From: Caccoplasma intestinavium
GTDB taxonomy: Bacteria; Bacteroidota; Bacteroidia; Bacteroidales; UBA11471
Assembly: GCA_018715885.1 (NCBI GenBank)
Contig: DVKT01000034.1
Location: 67,564 to 131,563, forward strand
Direction of reading: 5' to 3'
Length of the DNA stretch: 64,000 nt
Shown here in pieces: positions 17,204 to 26,404 of the stretch. Made by a program: the position numbers and the translations under genes. The first letter of the stretch is position 1. Each line of letters starts with the position of its first letter. Under the pieces are notes generated by a model. It was not told where the DNA came from, did no database searches, and saw nothing but the letters and a program-made list of their open reading frames with translations.

Positions 17204-17247
17204 GAAAAAGGTTGCACGGGAATTCCCGTGCAACCTTTTTCTTTTTT
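17204..17247. terminator. Bidirectional terminator between GlmU-like gene and sprA
   Basis: 16-bp perfect stem (AAAAAGGTTGCACGGG / CCCGTGCAACCTTTTT) with an AATT loop and T/A tracts on both sides. It lies between two convergent genes. Confidence 0.9.
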
Positions 17248-17268
17248 CCGGTATAAATTTCTATCGAT

Positions 17269-20200
17269 TTATCGGGCAAGGTCGAGTTTTATCGTGATGC
17301 CTATGTCGCTGTTGAGTGTGGGATAACTGCTCGAAGATATGAGCGGGGTGGAGATTTGTAGGTCGTAGTAAGCTTGCAACGTGATATAACGGCTCAATTT
17401 GTATTCGGCCGAATATTTCATATTGATGGCTTTATTCCCTGCCGTTGCTTGGGTATAGTCTTGCTCGATACGACGTATGAGAGAGTGGGTTTTTGAGAAA
17501 GAAAAATCTCCACGTAGATTCAGGTCGTTGCTGAAAGTTCCTTGTTTACCACCTTTTCCCGAGAAAAATCCTTTCAGACCGGTAAATTTATAACCGACGC
17601 CTACGGTTATATCTTGTGTAACGGCCTCGACGATTTGTACCGAAGATATGCTCAGGTTGAGATTCCTGCTGTTTTTATAGGCGAGGCTGCCCGATAGATT
17701 GTTTTTCATAGTGAAGTCTATGCCCAACAGCGGAGAGAAACTTTCGATGAGGGTTACCGATGAAATATCGTAAGGTGAAGATGGAACAGGATTTCCCGTT
17801 TGCGAATCTTTGACATATCCCATATCGCCACCTACTCCGACCCAGTTGAGGTACGATGAGAAGCTGTTCACATTGTAGGTACACTTATAAGCGTGTGAGA
17901 TGATGAAACTCTTGAAATGCTTCTGCATCTTTTTCAATTTCGACAGTCCGTCGTATGTAACTTTCCAGTTTGGAATAAGTTTTCCCCAAGACGGGAATGC
18001 CGTAAGATCTATCTCGTCGGCATCTTTTCCGGTGTAGGCCGAAATGAAAGCCGGAATCATGACATCGGCCGAACTGGCATTTACGCCGCCGTTTATACGG
18101 TTATAGGGCTGTCCCACAAGGTCTGCTTCGCTGATGAAGTCGGCTGCGGGGTAACGGGTATTCTGGTATTTGCTTTCGAGTCGGTTGGCGATGATCTGCC
18201 GGTTTTGTAGGAAGCGGTCGAAAGCGTCGGATTGGTATCCGTTTTCGGCCGATAATTTTCGGAAGGCCGTAGATATGGCCATGTGCGTCATGGTAAAACT
18301 TCCGCCTTGTATCGTAGGCATATCGTCGTACATGAAATATATCTGGTTGTTCTGGCTATGGCTGCGGGCGATATTCAATGTGATTTTGAATCCTTTCAGA
18401 GGTTCGAGGACGATATCGGCCTGCATATCGTTGGTTTGGTTGTGGATAGCCGGGCTGATGAGCGACGAGTCTTGCGTCATCAGCCAGTTGTTGTCGACAG
18501 CATTGTTGATATAGTCGGTTCCTACGGCAGCAAATGCAAATCCCAGCCCCGGAGCCATTGAGTTGTAACCGGTCGATTGCCCGAAAATATCACCGACAGA
18601 AGGTTCGAACGACGGTAGGGTCATCGAGCGGGTATTGGTATATTGTATGTTGATGCTGCGCAGCATCATGGCGAAACGTGTTGCATACATTCCTACCTGA
18701 TACCATTTGTTTTCTTCGGGACGTTTTCCCGGTAATACGGTAACGATGATGCGTTGGTCGTCTCGGGTTTCGATGCGTATTGTATTGGCATCGACGACTT
18801 TGTATTTGATGGGATAGGCTTCGCCTTTGAGGGTGGCCGATACGACCGGTTTTTTACTGCCGAGGTTGTGTTTTACGAGTGTCGATGTGTCGGCGCGTAA
18901 CGTAACGGTTCGTTGGTATCTGTTGCGTTTTTGCGGAACTCTACTGTTATTACCCCGGTTATTGAATTTCTGATTGACCGATTTCAAAAATTTCGACTTG
19001 TTGTAAAGTGTTTCAAAATTGAATCGGCCGTTGACCGAGAGCCGTCCTTGATTGTTGATGGTATTGCCGACCGAAGTCGTATCGTCTATGGTTGCTCCGC
19101 GATTCCAGTTGTAGGTGGCGTTGTATGACGAGGTGAGGGTCATCCAGTTGAGCGAGGGTATGTTGTTGAGCGGGACGTTGAGGGTCGCGTTGAAGCTCTG
19201 CTGGTATTCCCACGGCGTACCGAAATGACGCAGGCTATTTTTTACCGAGTCTTTCCATATCGTATATTCCTCGGCAAAAAGTCGCTTGTTTACGGCTCCC
19301 GACGGTTCTTCGATGCGGGCATTGGTAGCTGTCGACAGGTTCATGGAAAGACTTTGCAGGAGATTCCATTGTATGGCAAATTGCCGGTCCCATAAGAAAC
19401 TCTTGCTTACCGATACCGGTAGAGTAACGTCGGTCTCGTCGATACTGCGCAGTTGCTGCTCGTAGTAGTAACGCGAAATGCTGGTGCCGAAAGAAATATT
19501 GTTCGGCAGGTAGTTGATACCCATTTTTTTGAGTATGTCGAGGCTTTTCGACTTCGATTTTATTTTGTCGAAAGGTTTCCACGGTTTGATGAGCGGCGAG
19601 TAACTGTATATGAGGTTTCCGTTATAGGTGTTGGTATTCTCGTAGGCGGTTGTCGGGTCGTTCTCGTGTTGCTTGTTTTGCGAATAGCTGAACGTGAAGT
19701 TTCCTGGGTCGTAAGGCATCGGGTTTTTGCTTTTGATGTCGACCTTGAATCCCGATAGACTGAAACTCTTTACGGTAGATTGGGTAACGGAGAGTTGCTT
19801 TATCGAGTCCCGTGCGGCGTCGTTGGCTGCTGCTTCAAGTGCATCGGATAGCAAGATGTCTTGGTCGAGCGGGTTGTATTTCGGCAAGGACTTTTCCATC
19901 GAGTAAGAATAGAAAATCGGAGCTTTGATTTTTGCTTTTTCCGGGAAAAAGCGTCCCACATCGATCATAGCGGCGAAATTGTATTGATACAGGTCGTCGA
20001 GTCGTCGTTCACTCAGGCTTTGGTCGATACCTCCGAATCCGGTCGTTTCTATCAGCCCGCTCATGTTGAGGGTAGCAATGTCCGATACGGCGAGGTTGAG
20101 GTTGCCTTTGGCAGCCCAGCCACCTTCCTCGTTAAATCCTTTCAGCCGCAATTCGTTGATCCATACGGTTGCGCTTTTGCGGCGTCCCGAGTTGTTGCGC

Positions 20201-23200
20201 ACGCCGACGAGTATGGTTTTGACATTCGACAACGAGGGATTACCCATGACCGTGATTTTGTTGGTCGGTTTGTCAGGGTCGTAACTCGAATAGGGTGTCG
20301 TGCTGCTGACACCCGAGCCTTTGGTATTCTGGGCGATGTTACGCTCCTGTTTCAGTGAGGTGAGCAATTCGAGAGGGAAATCGAACATATTGGCTTCCGG
20401 CCATACTTTTTCTTGGTCGGCCGAGCTGTAAGTATTGTAACGTCCGGCAGGTGTGAGTTGCAAGGGAATTTCGTATTCGTAGTAATTGTTGCAGTAATCC
20501 GAGCCCAAGCGTATGAAGACCGACAGTTCTCCGTTTTTGAGGTCGGTATCGTCGTCGATGAGTTGCTCGGCGTGCGTGAACATCTGCAAGGTTTTGTAGT
20601 TCCGCATATCCGTACCGGCGGTCTTATATATGGCTCGGGCGTTTTTCGAAGGTAGGTCTCTGATGGTAAGCGAAATGGCTTGTTCGTTGAGTTGCGTAAT
20701 CTGCGATTGCTCGGGAGATATGATACGGGTTACGCCCGGAGGTAAAACGTAATTGACAGGTGTCTGTCCGGCATTTTCTTCGATATTTACGACCGATACG
20801 TCTATGTCTCCTTCGGCGGGAGCGTTGCTGCTGCCGCTTATGTCTGAGTGTAATTTATATTCGTAAGTCCGCCATTCTCCACGTACCAGTTCGAGGGTGG
20901 CGAAACGCAGGTGGGTTTCTTTGTTAAATCCGGTGAGAAAAATCCGGGCAAAACGTATGCTGGAAAAATCCTGTATCGAACCAACGGTTTGTCGGGGTTC
21001 ATGTGAACCGTCATCGCTGTCGTCGCGTAGAGGAATTTTGAACTGGTACCATCGTACGGTCGAGGATTCGCCGTTGCGCAACTGTACGGTTACTGTGCGC
21101 ATGTCGGTGATGTAGTTGCTTCCCACTTGCAAGGCTTCGGGGGTGATTTTTACGGCGTATTGGTAATAACGTTCGTACTCATCGAGCGTGTTGTCTTGAT
21201 TGATGTCTTCGACGTCGGGTACACTGCGCGATGATTGGTAGTATTTGTCTCCGGCTTCGTCGGCAGAGAGGGAGTTCCCCTCGGTTCCGTTGTAGTATTT
21301 GTATCGGGTGAGGATATCGGTTTCTTCTTGGTTGAATCTTTCGCTCAGGAAGTACTGGTAATTATCCCGGGCGGGGTCGTTCAGCGGCGAATGAGGATCG
21401 GCCAGCATGCGGTTCAATGCTGCGTTTGATAATTTGGCGCGTAAGCCCGCGACGAATCCTTGATAAGAAGAGAAGTTGAATTCTTCGTCATTGGAGAGAC
21501 CGTCGAGACCCACATCTTGGCGTACGCGGGCGCCGCTGCTGTTGTCGAAAGCATATGTGAGCGATTGTTGGCGCGAAACTTTTCCCCAAACGGTAGTGGT
21601 AAGATAGGTCGTATCGTTGTTGATAGGCAGCCCATTCTCGTATGACTTCATACCGTCTTTGAGAATATCTTCCGATACTTCTCCGAAGTTGAAGTAGAGC
21701 ATACCGCCCTTATTACTGCCGTCTTCGTTATAGAGGAAAGGATCCATGAGCCAAAATTGCAGATATTCGATATTGGAATTGTCGAAATCGGTGATGTCCA
21801 TTTTTCGCATGATACCTCCCCAGCGCTTTTCGGGATTGAGAAGGCGACCTTCGTCGTCGATATTTTCGGCATCGGTATTATAGGGACCGTGTTCTTGGGG
21901 ATAGTAAGAGAGGTTGAGCACCTGCATGACCGAGGATTCTCCGTAATTGAGTTCCTTGTTGGGAAATACCTCGGTGTATTCGACTTCGCGTACGTAATGG
22001 TTCGATAGTTGTTCGAGGTCGTTTTTGATATGTGCCGGGGTAGCGGAGGAATTTCGTTGCGTGAAAATCCGGTCGATGTAGTACCATGCCAATAGTGCCC
22101 GGTTTTTCCCGTAATCGAGATTGTTCGACAATGACGATTCGATAAACATCGAAGGGGTTGCCGACAACGACCATGAGTAGGGCGTGCGTATATCGATGGT
22201 CGTTTGAGATCCTTCGAAGTCGTCGAGGTAAGAAAGGGACGAAGCATTTTTCTTTTCACTCGGAATGAGCTGGGCAAATTCGGCGGTAAGCGACAATCTC
22301 GACGGGGCTGTGGCTGTTACGGTGGGTATCTTGTTGAGCCAAGAAGTGAGCCATTGAAATTCGGTGTTGTAAGAGGTGTTTACACCCCACAGTGTATTGT
22401 TGAGGACTTCGCTGCCGAGATTCACTTTCTCGGTAAGAGCCTTTTCCTTCATGTGCATGAGGGTAAGTCCCAGATTGAAATCCGGCGTAAAAGCGTAATT
22501 GAGGTCGAGACCTACCAATGTCTTACGTTGCATACTGAGGCTCTGGTTCTCGAAGGAGACGTCGATACTGGTACCCGAGTCGATATAACTTTGGTTGAGA
22601 ATCGTTACGACTCCCATGTTGTAATCAACCGTATAGTCGACGTTTTCGGTAAGTGTTACACCGCCGGCCGTAACCCGAACCGAGCCTCGGGGTATGTTGA
22701 ATGCGTTGAGATGTATCTCGGAACTGTATGATGCCTGATATTCTCCTTTGAGAATGAATTTGTTTTTGTCGGCAAATTGTTTGGCGACGGTGAGTGTGGA
22801 ATCGTACAGCTCCTGATAAGCATAGGTCGAGGCGTCGGGCGTGCCGATCGCTTTTTCCAAGTGCGAACCGAAAGGCTCTACGACAGGGAATATGATACGT
22901 CCCGACGAGGGGAGTATCGTGTATCCCGATACGTAGTCGAATATTCCGTCGGAATTGGTTTCCTCGTTATTGTCGAGCCGGTCGAGGTTCATGACCTGTA
23001 ACAATGTTTTTTCTTTGATGTTTCCAGCCGGCAGATAGGCGGTGTTTGTCCCCGCCGAATCGTTTTGATAATAGATGTTGAGTCGGAAGTTTTCTTTTTC
23101 TACTTGATATGCACCCAACGAATAGACGTTTTTCATCATCAGATGCCAAATGGGTTTTTTGTTGGTGATGGTCGATCCTTTCAGCATCTTTACGTAAAGA

Positions 23201-24687
23201 CTTTGTTCGGTATCGGTAATGTCGTTCGAAAATTCTCCGACTTGATAGGTCTGTCCGTTTTTGGTGTATTCAAAGGCTACGGCGAGGACTTCGTCGCTTG
23301 TTAATTGACTGTTGAGCGAGACATAACCGAGTTGGCTGTTGAGCGTATATTCCGATGAAGACAAAAGTCGGGCACTTTCTATTTTTGCGTAATCTTCACC
23401 GCCGTAGATGCCATAGTTTTCGAGTGGACTCAGCGCTTGTGTTACCTGACTGATATAGCGGGCGTCGGGGTAGGAAGTGATGATTTCGTTGTAGAGGCTG
23501 TTGGCCGCATTGGCGGGATATTGAGCACCCGTTGTCGTCCAATGGTCGCTAGCGAGATTGCCGGCAGAGGTTTCTCCCAAGTCGGCAAATGCGACGATAT
23601 TGCGGGCATTATCGTATGAGCCCTGTTTGTTGGTAACCCATATTTCTATGCGGTTGATGGTGATTCCCGAGGTGATGTAAGGAAGGCGGGAAATGAATTG
23701 GTCGTAATTGTCCCGAAAGTAATGGGCGAGAAAAAAGTGCCGGTTCTGGTCGTAGGCATCGACGCCGATTTCGAACTCGGTGGTTTGGGAACCGCCTTTA
23801 CTGCTGACTGTTTTCGAGTCGGTTTCTTGCTGGGAAACAAGCCCGGTAACGGTCAGCTTCCCGAATTGCAGCGTAGTTTTCAAGCCGAAAAGCGAGGTTC
23901 CTCCCCGAATCAAGGACGAACCGGTCGTCATGCTTATGTTTCCCCCTTCGATGGTTTTGATGATTTGGTCTTCATCTCCTTCGTATTTGAGGCTCATTTT
24001 CTGCGCGTCGAAGTCGAATGTGGCGTCGGTGTTGTAGGTCATGTTGAAACCAACTTTCGTGCCGACCGATGCATTGATGGTTGCCTGTATTTTTTCGTCG
24101 AAGTCGAAATAGGTCTTTTTTCGGGCACTTTCCGAAAGAGCCGGATTGTCGATTTTATTGGTAACGAGACTGAGGGTGAGGCTCATCGAACCGCTGGTTT
24201 TCAACCTGACACCTCCCGGGCCGAATACCTTATCAAGGGCCTGCACGTTGAATTGCATATCGAGGAAATCGAATTCGGTCCCGCCTTTGGCGAAATTCTC
24301 GGCGTTTTTTGCACGGTAATATTCCTGCATCGATTTTTGGAAAGAATAATCGCTGTATTCGTCGGCCGTGAGCATAAAGGGGGTGGAGACCTCCATATCG
24401 CCGACTTTGGTGCGTATGACGTAGCAGTTGGTTTTTATGTCATACTCGATTTCGGTACGGACGTTTTCGGGCGTTTTCAGGTCGGCAGGCGGCAGGCTGT
24501 GCAGGTCGTCGAAAGTCTCTATCGTGGTTTTCGCTACGGGAAAACGTGTTGGGGTGCGGGGAATCGTGTCTTCAGGAACTGCGGTGCGTGAGACGTTTAC
24601 GGTCTGAGATGCGGCAAAAGCGGAATAAATGCTTATTCCGCTTATAACTAAAAGAATATATATCGCATAAAGTCTCTTTCTCATCAT
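17269..24687 (-). CDS. sprA: SprA/Sov, outer-membrane translocon of the type IX secretion system
   Basis: 2472 residues, the normal giant size of SprA. A signal peptide (residues about 1-26, 'LYAIYILLVISGISIYSAFA') is followed by alternating beta-strand sequence through to the C-terminal strand 'DIGITIKLDLAR'. Characteristic family stretches include the tandem SprA N-terminal type repeats ('GSMSLTLSLVTNKIDNPALS', 'GGTSLFGLKTTLQFGKLTVTGL') and 'ILPSSGRIIFPVVEPFG'. In Flavobacterium johnsoniae SprA is a single-chain 36-strand barrel that conducts folded cargo, capped by PorV and the Plug protein. Here it follows ruvA by 57 nt on the same strand, a conserved pairing. The Plug gene is about 1.7 kb away. 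Cargo should bear T9SS C-terminal domains; none is seen in the window. Confidence 0.96.
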   Translation of the reverse strand: MMRKRLYAIYILLVISGISIYSAFAASQTVNVSRTAVPEDTIPRTPTRFPVAKTTIETFDDLHSLPPADLKTPENVRTEIEYDIKTNCYVIRTKVGDMEVSTPFMLTADEYSDYSFQKSMQEYYRAKNAENFAKGGTEFDFLDMQFNVQALDKVFGPGGVRLKTSGSMSLTLSLVTNKIDNPALSESARKKTYFDFDEKIQATINASVGTKVGFNMTYNTDATFDFDAQKMSLKYEGDEDQIIKTIEGGNISMTTGSSLIRGGTSLFGLKTTLQFGKLTVTGLVSQQETDSKTVSSKGGSQTTEFEIGVDAYDQNRHFFLAHYFRDNYDQFISRLPYITSGITINRIEIWVTNKQGSYDNARNIVAFADLGETSAGNLASDHWTTTGAQYPANAANSLYNEIITSYPDARYISQVTQALSPLENYGIYGGEDYAKIESARLLSSSEYTLNSQLGYVSLNSQLTSDEVLAVAFEYTKNGQTYQVGEFSNDITDTEQSLYVKMLKGSTITNKKPIWHLMMKNVYSLGAYQVEKENFRLNIYYQNDSAGTNTAYLPAGNIKEKTLLQVMNLDRLDNNEETNSDGIFDYVSGYTILPSSGRIIFPVVEPFGSHLEKAIGTPDASTYAYQELYDSTLTVAKQFADKNKFILKGEYQASYSSEIHLNAFNIPRGSVRVTAGGVTLTENVDYTVDYNMGVVTILNQSYIDSGTSIDVSFENQSLSMQRKTLVGLDLNYAFTPDFNLGLTLMHMKEKALTEKVNLGSEVLNNTLWGVNTSYNTEFQWLTSWLNKIPTVTATAPSRLSLTAEFAQLIPSEKKNASSLSYLDDFEGSQTTIDIRTPYSWSLSATPSMFIESSLSNNLDYGKNRALLAWYYIDRIFTQRNSSATPAHIKNDLEQLSNHYVREVEYTEVFPNKELNYGESSVMQVLNLSYYPQEHGPYNTDAENIDDEGRLLNPEKRWGGIMRKMDITDFDNSNIEYLQFWLMDPFLYNEDGSNKGGMLYFNFGEVSEDILKDGMKSYENGLPINNDTTYLTTTVWGKVSRQQSLTYAFDNSSGARVRQDVGLDGLSNDEEFNFSSYQGFVAGLRAKLSNAALNRMLADPHSPLNDPARDNYQYFLSERFNQEETDILTRYKYYNGTEGNSLSADEAGDKYYQSSRSVPDVEDINQDNTLDEYERYYQYAVKITPEALQVGSNYITDMRTVTVQLRNGESSTVRWYQFKIPLRDDSDDGSHEPRQTVGSIQDFSSIRFARIFLTGFNKETHLRFATLELVRGEWRTYEYKLHSDISGSSNAPAEGDIDVSVVNIEENAGQTPVNYVLPPGVTRIISPEQSQITQLNEQAISLTIRDLPSKNARAIYKTAGTDMRNYKTLQMFTHAEQLIDDDTDLKNGELSVFIRLGSDYCNNYYEYEIPLQLTPAGRYNTYSSADQEKVWPEANMFDFPLELLTSLKQERNIAQNTKGSGVSSTTPYSSYDPDKPTNKITVMGNPSLSNVKTILVGVRNNSGRRKSATVWINELRLKGFNEEGGWAAKGNLNLAVSDIATLNMSGLIETTGFGGIDQSLSERRLDDLYQYNFAAMIDVGRFFPEKAKIKAPIFYSYSMEKSLPKYNPLDQDILLSDALEAAANDAARDSIKQLSVTQSTVKSFSLSGFKVDIKSKNPMPYDPGNFTFSYSQNKQHENDPTTAYENTNTYNGNLIYSYSPLIKPWKPFDKIKSKSKSLDILKKMGINYLPNNISFGTSISRYYYEQQLRSIDETDVTLPVSVSKSFLWDRQFAIQWNLLQSLSMNLSTATNARIEEPSGAVNKRLFAEEYTIWKDSVKNSLRHFGTPWEYQQSFNATLNVPLNNIPSLNWMTLTSSYNATYNWNRGATIDDTTSVGNTINNQGRLSVNGRFNFETLYNKSKFLKSVNQKFNNRGNNSRVPQKRNRYQRTVTLRADTSTLVKHNLGSKKPVVSATLKGEAYPIKYKVVDANTIRIETRDDQRIIVTVLPGKRPEENKWYQVGMYATRFAMMLRSINIQYTNTRSMTLPSFEPSVGDIFGQSTGYNSMAPGLGFAFAAVGTDYINNAVDNNWLMTQDSSLISPAIHNQTNDMQADIVLEPLKGFKITLNIARSHSQNNQIYFMYDDMPTIQGGSFTMTHMAISTAFRKLSAENGYQSDAFDRFLQNRQIIANRLESKYQNTRYPAADFISEADLVGQPYNRINGGVNASSADVMIPAFISAYTGKDADEIDLTAFPSWGKLIPNWKVTYDGLSKLKKMQKHFKSFIISHAYKCTYNVNSFSSYLNWVGVGGDMGYVKDSQTGNPVPSSPYDISSVTLIESFSPLLGIDFTMKNNLSGSLAYKNSRNLNLSISSVQIVEAVTQDITVGVGYKFTGLKGFFSGKGGKQGTFSNDLNLRGDFSFSKTHSLIRRIEQDYTQATAGNKAINMKYSAEYKLSRYITLQAYYDLQISTPLISSSSYPTLNSDIGITIKLDLAR

Positions 24688-24744
24688 CGGACGGCCGCCT
24701 GCGGGCGAATCGGTTTGTCTCCACCCGACCGTCGATATGCGTAA

Positions 24745-25329
24745 TTACAGCATTTTCAATGCCGTTTTTATCAGGCTTTCGACTTTCAGTGTCGGGTTTT
24801 CTTTTACCAGTTTTTGCACGACCTTTTGAGAGGCGGCTTGTGGGAATCCTAGCATCACCAGTGCGGCGACGGCCTCGTCTTGTAATTCTTGTTGTTGGGT
24901 CGTATGGCTTATAAGTAACGTATCACTACCCCCTTTTATTTTATCTTTGAGGTCAACAATTATTCGTTCGGCGGTTTTGGCTCCTATTCCTTTGACCGAT
25001 TTGAGCATATTTACCTGTCCCGCAGCGATAACCTGTTCGAGTTCGGTAGGGGAGAGGGACGACAGAATCATACGGGCCGTATTGGGGCCGACACCCGATA
25101 CCGAGATGAGTAGCAGGAAAAGTTCCCGTTCCCGCCGGTCGATAAATCCGTAGAGCAGGTGGGCGTCTTCCCGTATGGCTTCGTAGACGTAAAGACGGGC
25201 TTCCCGGCCTATGGCGAGCGTGCTGTATGTGGTAAGTGAAATGTTCAGTCCGTAACCTACTCCTTGACAGTCTATGACGGCAAGTGTCGGAGTAAGTTCG
25301 GCGACTTCGCCTCGTATGTATTCGATCAT
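24745..25329 (-). CDS. ruvA: Holliday junction branch-migration protein RuvA
   Basis: 194 residues. Domain I OB fold ('MIEYIRGEVAELTPTLAVIDCQGVGYGLNISL'), domain II with two helix-hairpin-helix motifs ('LISVSGVGPNTARMILS' and 'LKSVKGIGAKTAERIIVDLKDKI'), and the C-terminal RuvB-binding domain III ('EAVAALVMLGFPQAASQKVVQKL') are all present. It binds four-way junctions as a tetramer and loads the RuvB helicase. First gene of the unit with sprA. ruvB and ruvC are not in the window. Confidence 0.97.
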   Translation of the reverse strand: MIEYIRGEVAELTPTLAVIDCQGVGYGLNISLTTYSTLAIGREARLYVYEAIREDAHLLYGFIDRRERELFLLLISVSGVGPNTARMILSSLSPTELEQVIAAGQVNMLKSVKGIGAKTAERIIVDLKDKIKGGSDTLLISHTTQQQELQDEAVAALVMLGFPQAASQKVVQKLVKENPTLKVESLIKTALKML

Positions 25330-25402
25330 GAGAAAACGTTTTTATAAGATTTTGTATCGGTAGCATGAGAGATTGTAACTGCTCCCATTGGAAAGTCGAT
25401 AT

Positions 25403-25438
25403 AAAAAATCAGAGCGGTCTGCAATGCCGACGGCTCTG
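25403..25438 (-). terminator. Rho-independent terminator after the bactofilin gene
   Basis: On the minus strand CAGAGC-C-GTC pairs with GAC-C-GCTCTG around a 9-nt loop (one C-C mismatch), followed by ATTTTTT. Confidence 0.6.
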
Positions 25439-25497
25439 TCTGTGATTTTTCCCGTCGGGAAATAGACCGGAGAATATGTCAATCTATCTCGACGGAG

Positions 25498-25863
25498 TTA
25501 TTTTCCCTCTTTTCCGGCCCGTTTCGAGTCTTGCATCTTGCAACTGCCGTTGAATACGGCTTTGGGCTCGATGATCAATACTTGCGTAGCAATGTCGCCC
25601 TCGATGTTCGACGTGGCTTTCAGGGTGAGAACATCTTGTATGGACAGGTTTCCGTTGACTTTTCCGTTGATTTCGGCGTTGGCGGCGATGATATTGCCTT
25701 GAATGCGGGATTGCTCGCCGATGATTACTTTCCCGGCACATTCGATATTCCCTTGCAGTGAGCCGTCGATGCGTATGTCGCTTGCCGCGTTGATATTGCC
25801 TACAATGGTGGTGTTGACCGAGAAGTTGTTATGGATCATTCCGTTGGGTGTCTCTTTACTCAT
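25498..25863 (-). CDS. Bactofilin-family cytoskeletal protein
   Basis: 121 residues. A short N-terminal tail precedes a DUF583 beta-helix of regularly spaced hydrophobic/Gly turns ('TTIVGNINAASDIRIDGSLQGNIECAGKVIIGEQSRIQGNIIAANAEINGKVNGNLSIQ'). A basic Lys/Arg-rich tail ends it. Bactofilins polymerise without nucleotide and act in cell shape, peptidoglycan placement or chromosome positioning. Divergent from folB; single gene with its own terminator. Confidence 0.92.
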   Translation of the reverse strand: MSKETPNGMIHNNFSVNTTIVGNINAASDIRIDGSLQGNIECAGKVIIGEQSRIQGNIIAANAEINGKVNGNLSIQDVLTLKATSNIEGDIATQVLIIEPKAVFNGSCKMQDSKRAGKEGK

Positions 25864-25891
25864 GTCGTTCGATTAATCTGTTGTTTGTATG

Positions 25892-25899
25892 CAAAAATA
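25892..25899 (-). promoter_or_regulatory. Possible bactofilin -7 element
   Basis: Minus strand TATTTTTG (25899 to 25892) fits TAnnTTTG, 29 nt from the start codon. Confidence 0.4.
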
Positions 25900-25940
25900 C
25901 AATTTCCCGACAGAATAACATGCTTTTTCTCAAAAAGATT

Positions 25941-25948
25941 TACATTTG
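25941..25948 (+). promoter_or_regulatory. -7 element of the folB promoter
   Basis: TACATTTG fits TAnnTTTG and lies 31 nt before the folB ATG. Confidence 0.5.
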
Positions 25949-25978
25949 TAGAAAATAATTCTTCTGGAATATTGGAAT

Positions 25979-26332
25979 ATGAAAACATCGATCGAATTGA
26001 ATCGTATACGTTTTTTTTCTTATCACGGTGTCGCCGAGCAGGAGCGTAGGGTCGGTAATGATTATGAAGTGTCGTTGCGTGTCGACTATCCGCTGGAACG
26101 GGCTATGGAGAGTGATTCCTTGTGCGATACGCTCGATTATGCTGCTCTTTATGCTCTTGTGGCAGCCGAGATGTCGGTTCCTTCGCAGTTGCTCGAACAT
26201 GTCGCCGGCCGTATATGGCGGGCGATTTCCAGACGGTTTCCTTGTGTGGCCGGCGGACGATTGCGCATTGCCAAGCTCACACCACCGATTCCCGGAGAGA
26301 TAGGCGAAGCGGTTGTAACGGTGGAATGGTAG
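25979..26332 (+). CDS. folB: Dihydroneopterin aldolase
   Basis: 117 residues, normal for FolB. Motifs: 'IELNRIRFFSYHGVAEQERRVGNDYEVSLRVDY', 'DTLDYAALYALVAAEM' with the substrate-binding Tyr, 'LLEHVAGRI' with the conserved Glu, and 'KLTPPIPGEIGEAVVTVEW' with the catalytic-region Pro/Lys. It cleaves 7,8-dihydroneopterin in folate synthesis. The downstream Plug gene begins 72 nt later and may be cotranscribed. Confidence 0.94.
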   Translation: MKTSIELNRIRFFSYHGVAEQERRVGNDYEVSLRVDYPLERAMESDSLCDTLDYAALYALVAAEMSVPSQLLEHVAGRIWRAISRRFPCVAGGRLRIAKLTPPIPGEIGEAVVTVEW

Positions 26333-26404
26333 ATGTTTGTCGGGCGTATGTACACCTATACATGTCGGCTCGCCGGTTCATAAAATCGGAATAAAGGATT
26401 TCTT

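Noticed and set aside
23698..24591. Long open frame (297 codons) antisense to sprA, plus many other antisense frames in 17.3-24.7 kb
   Set aside because: Mirror frames of a very long real gene; low-complexity, no family motif, no promoter.
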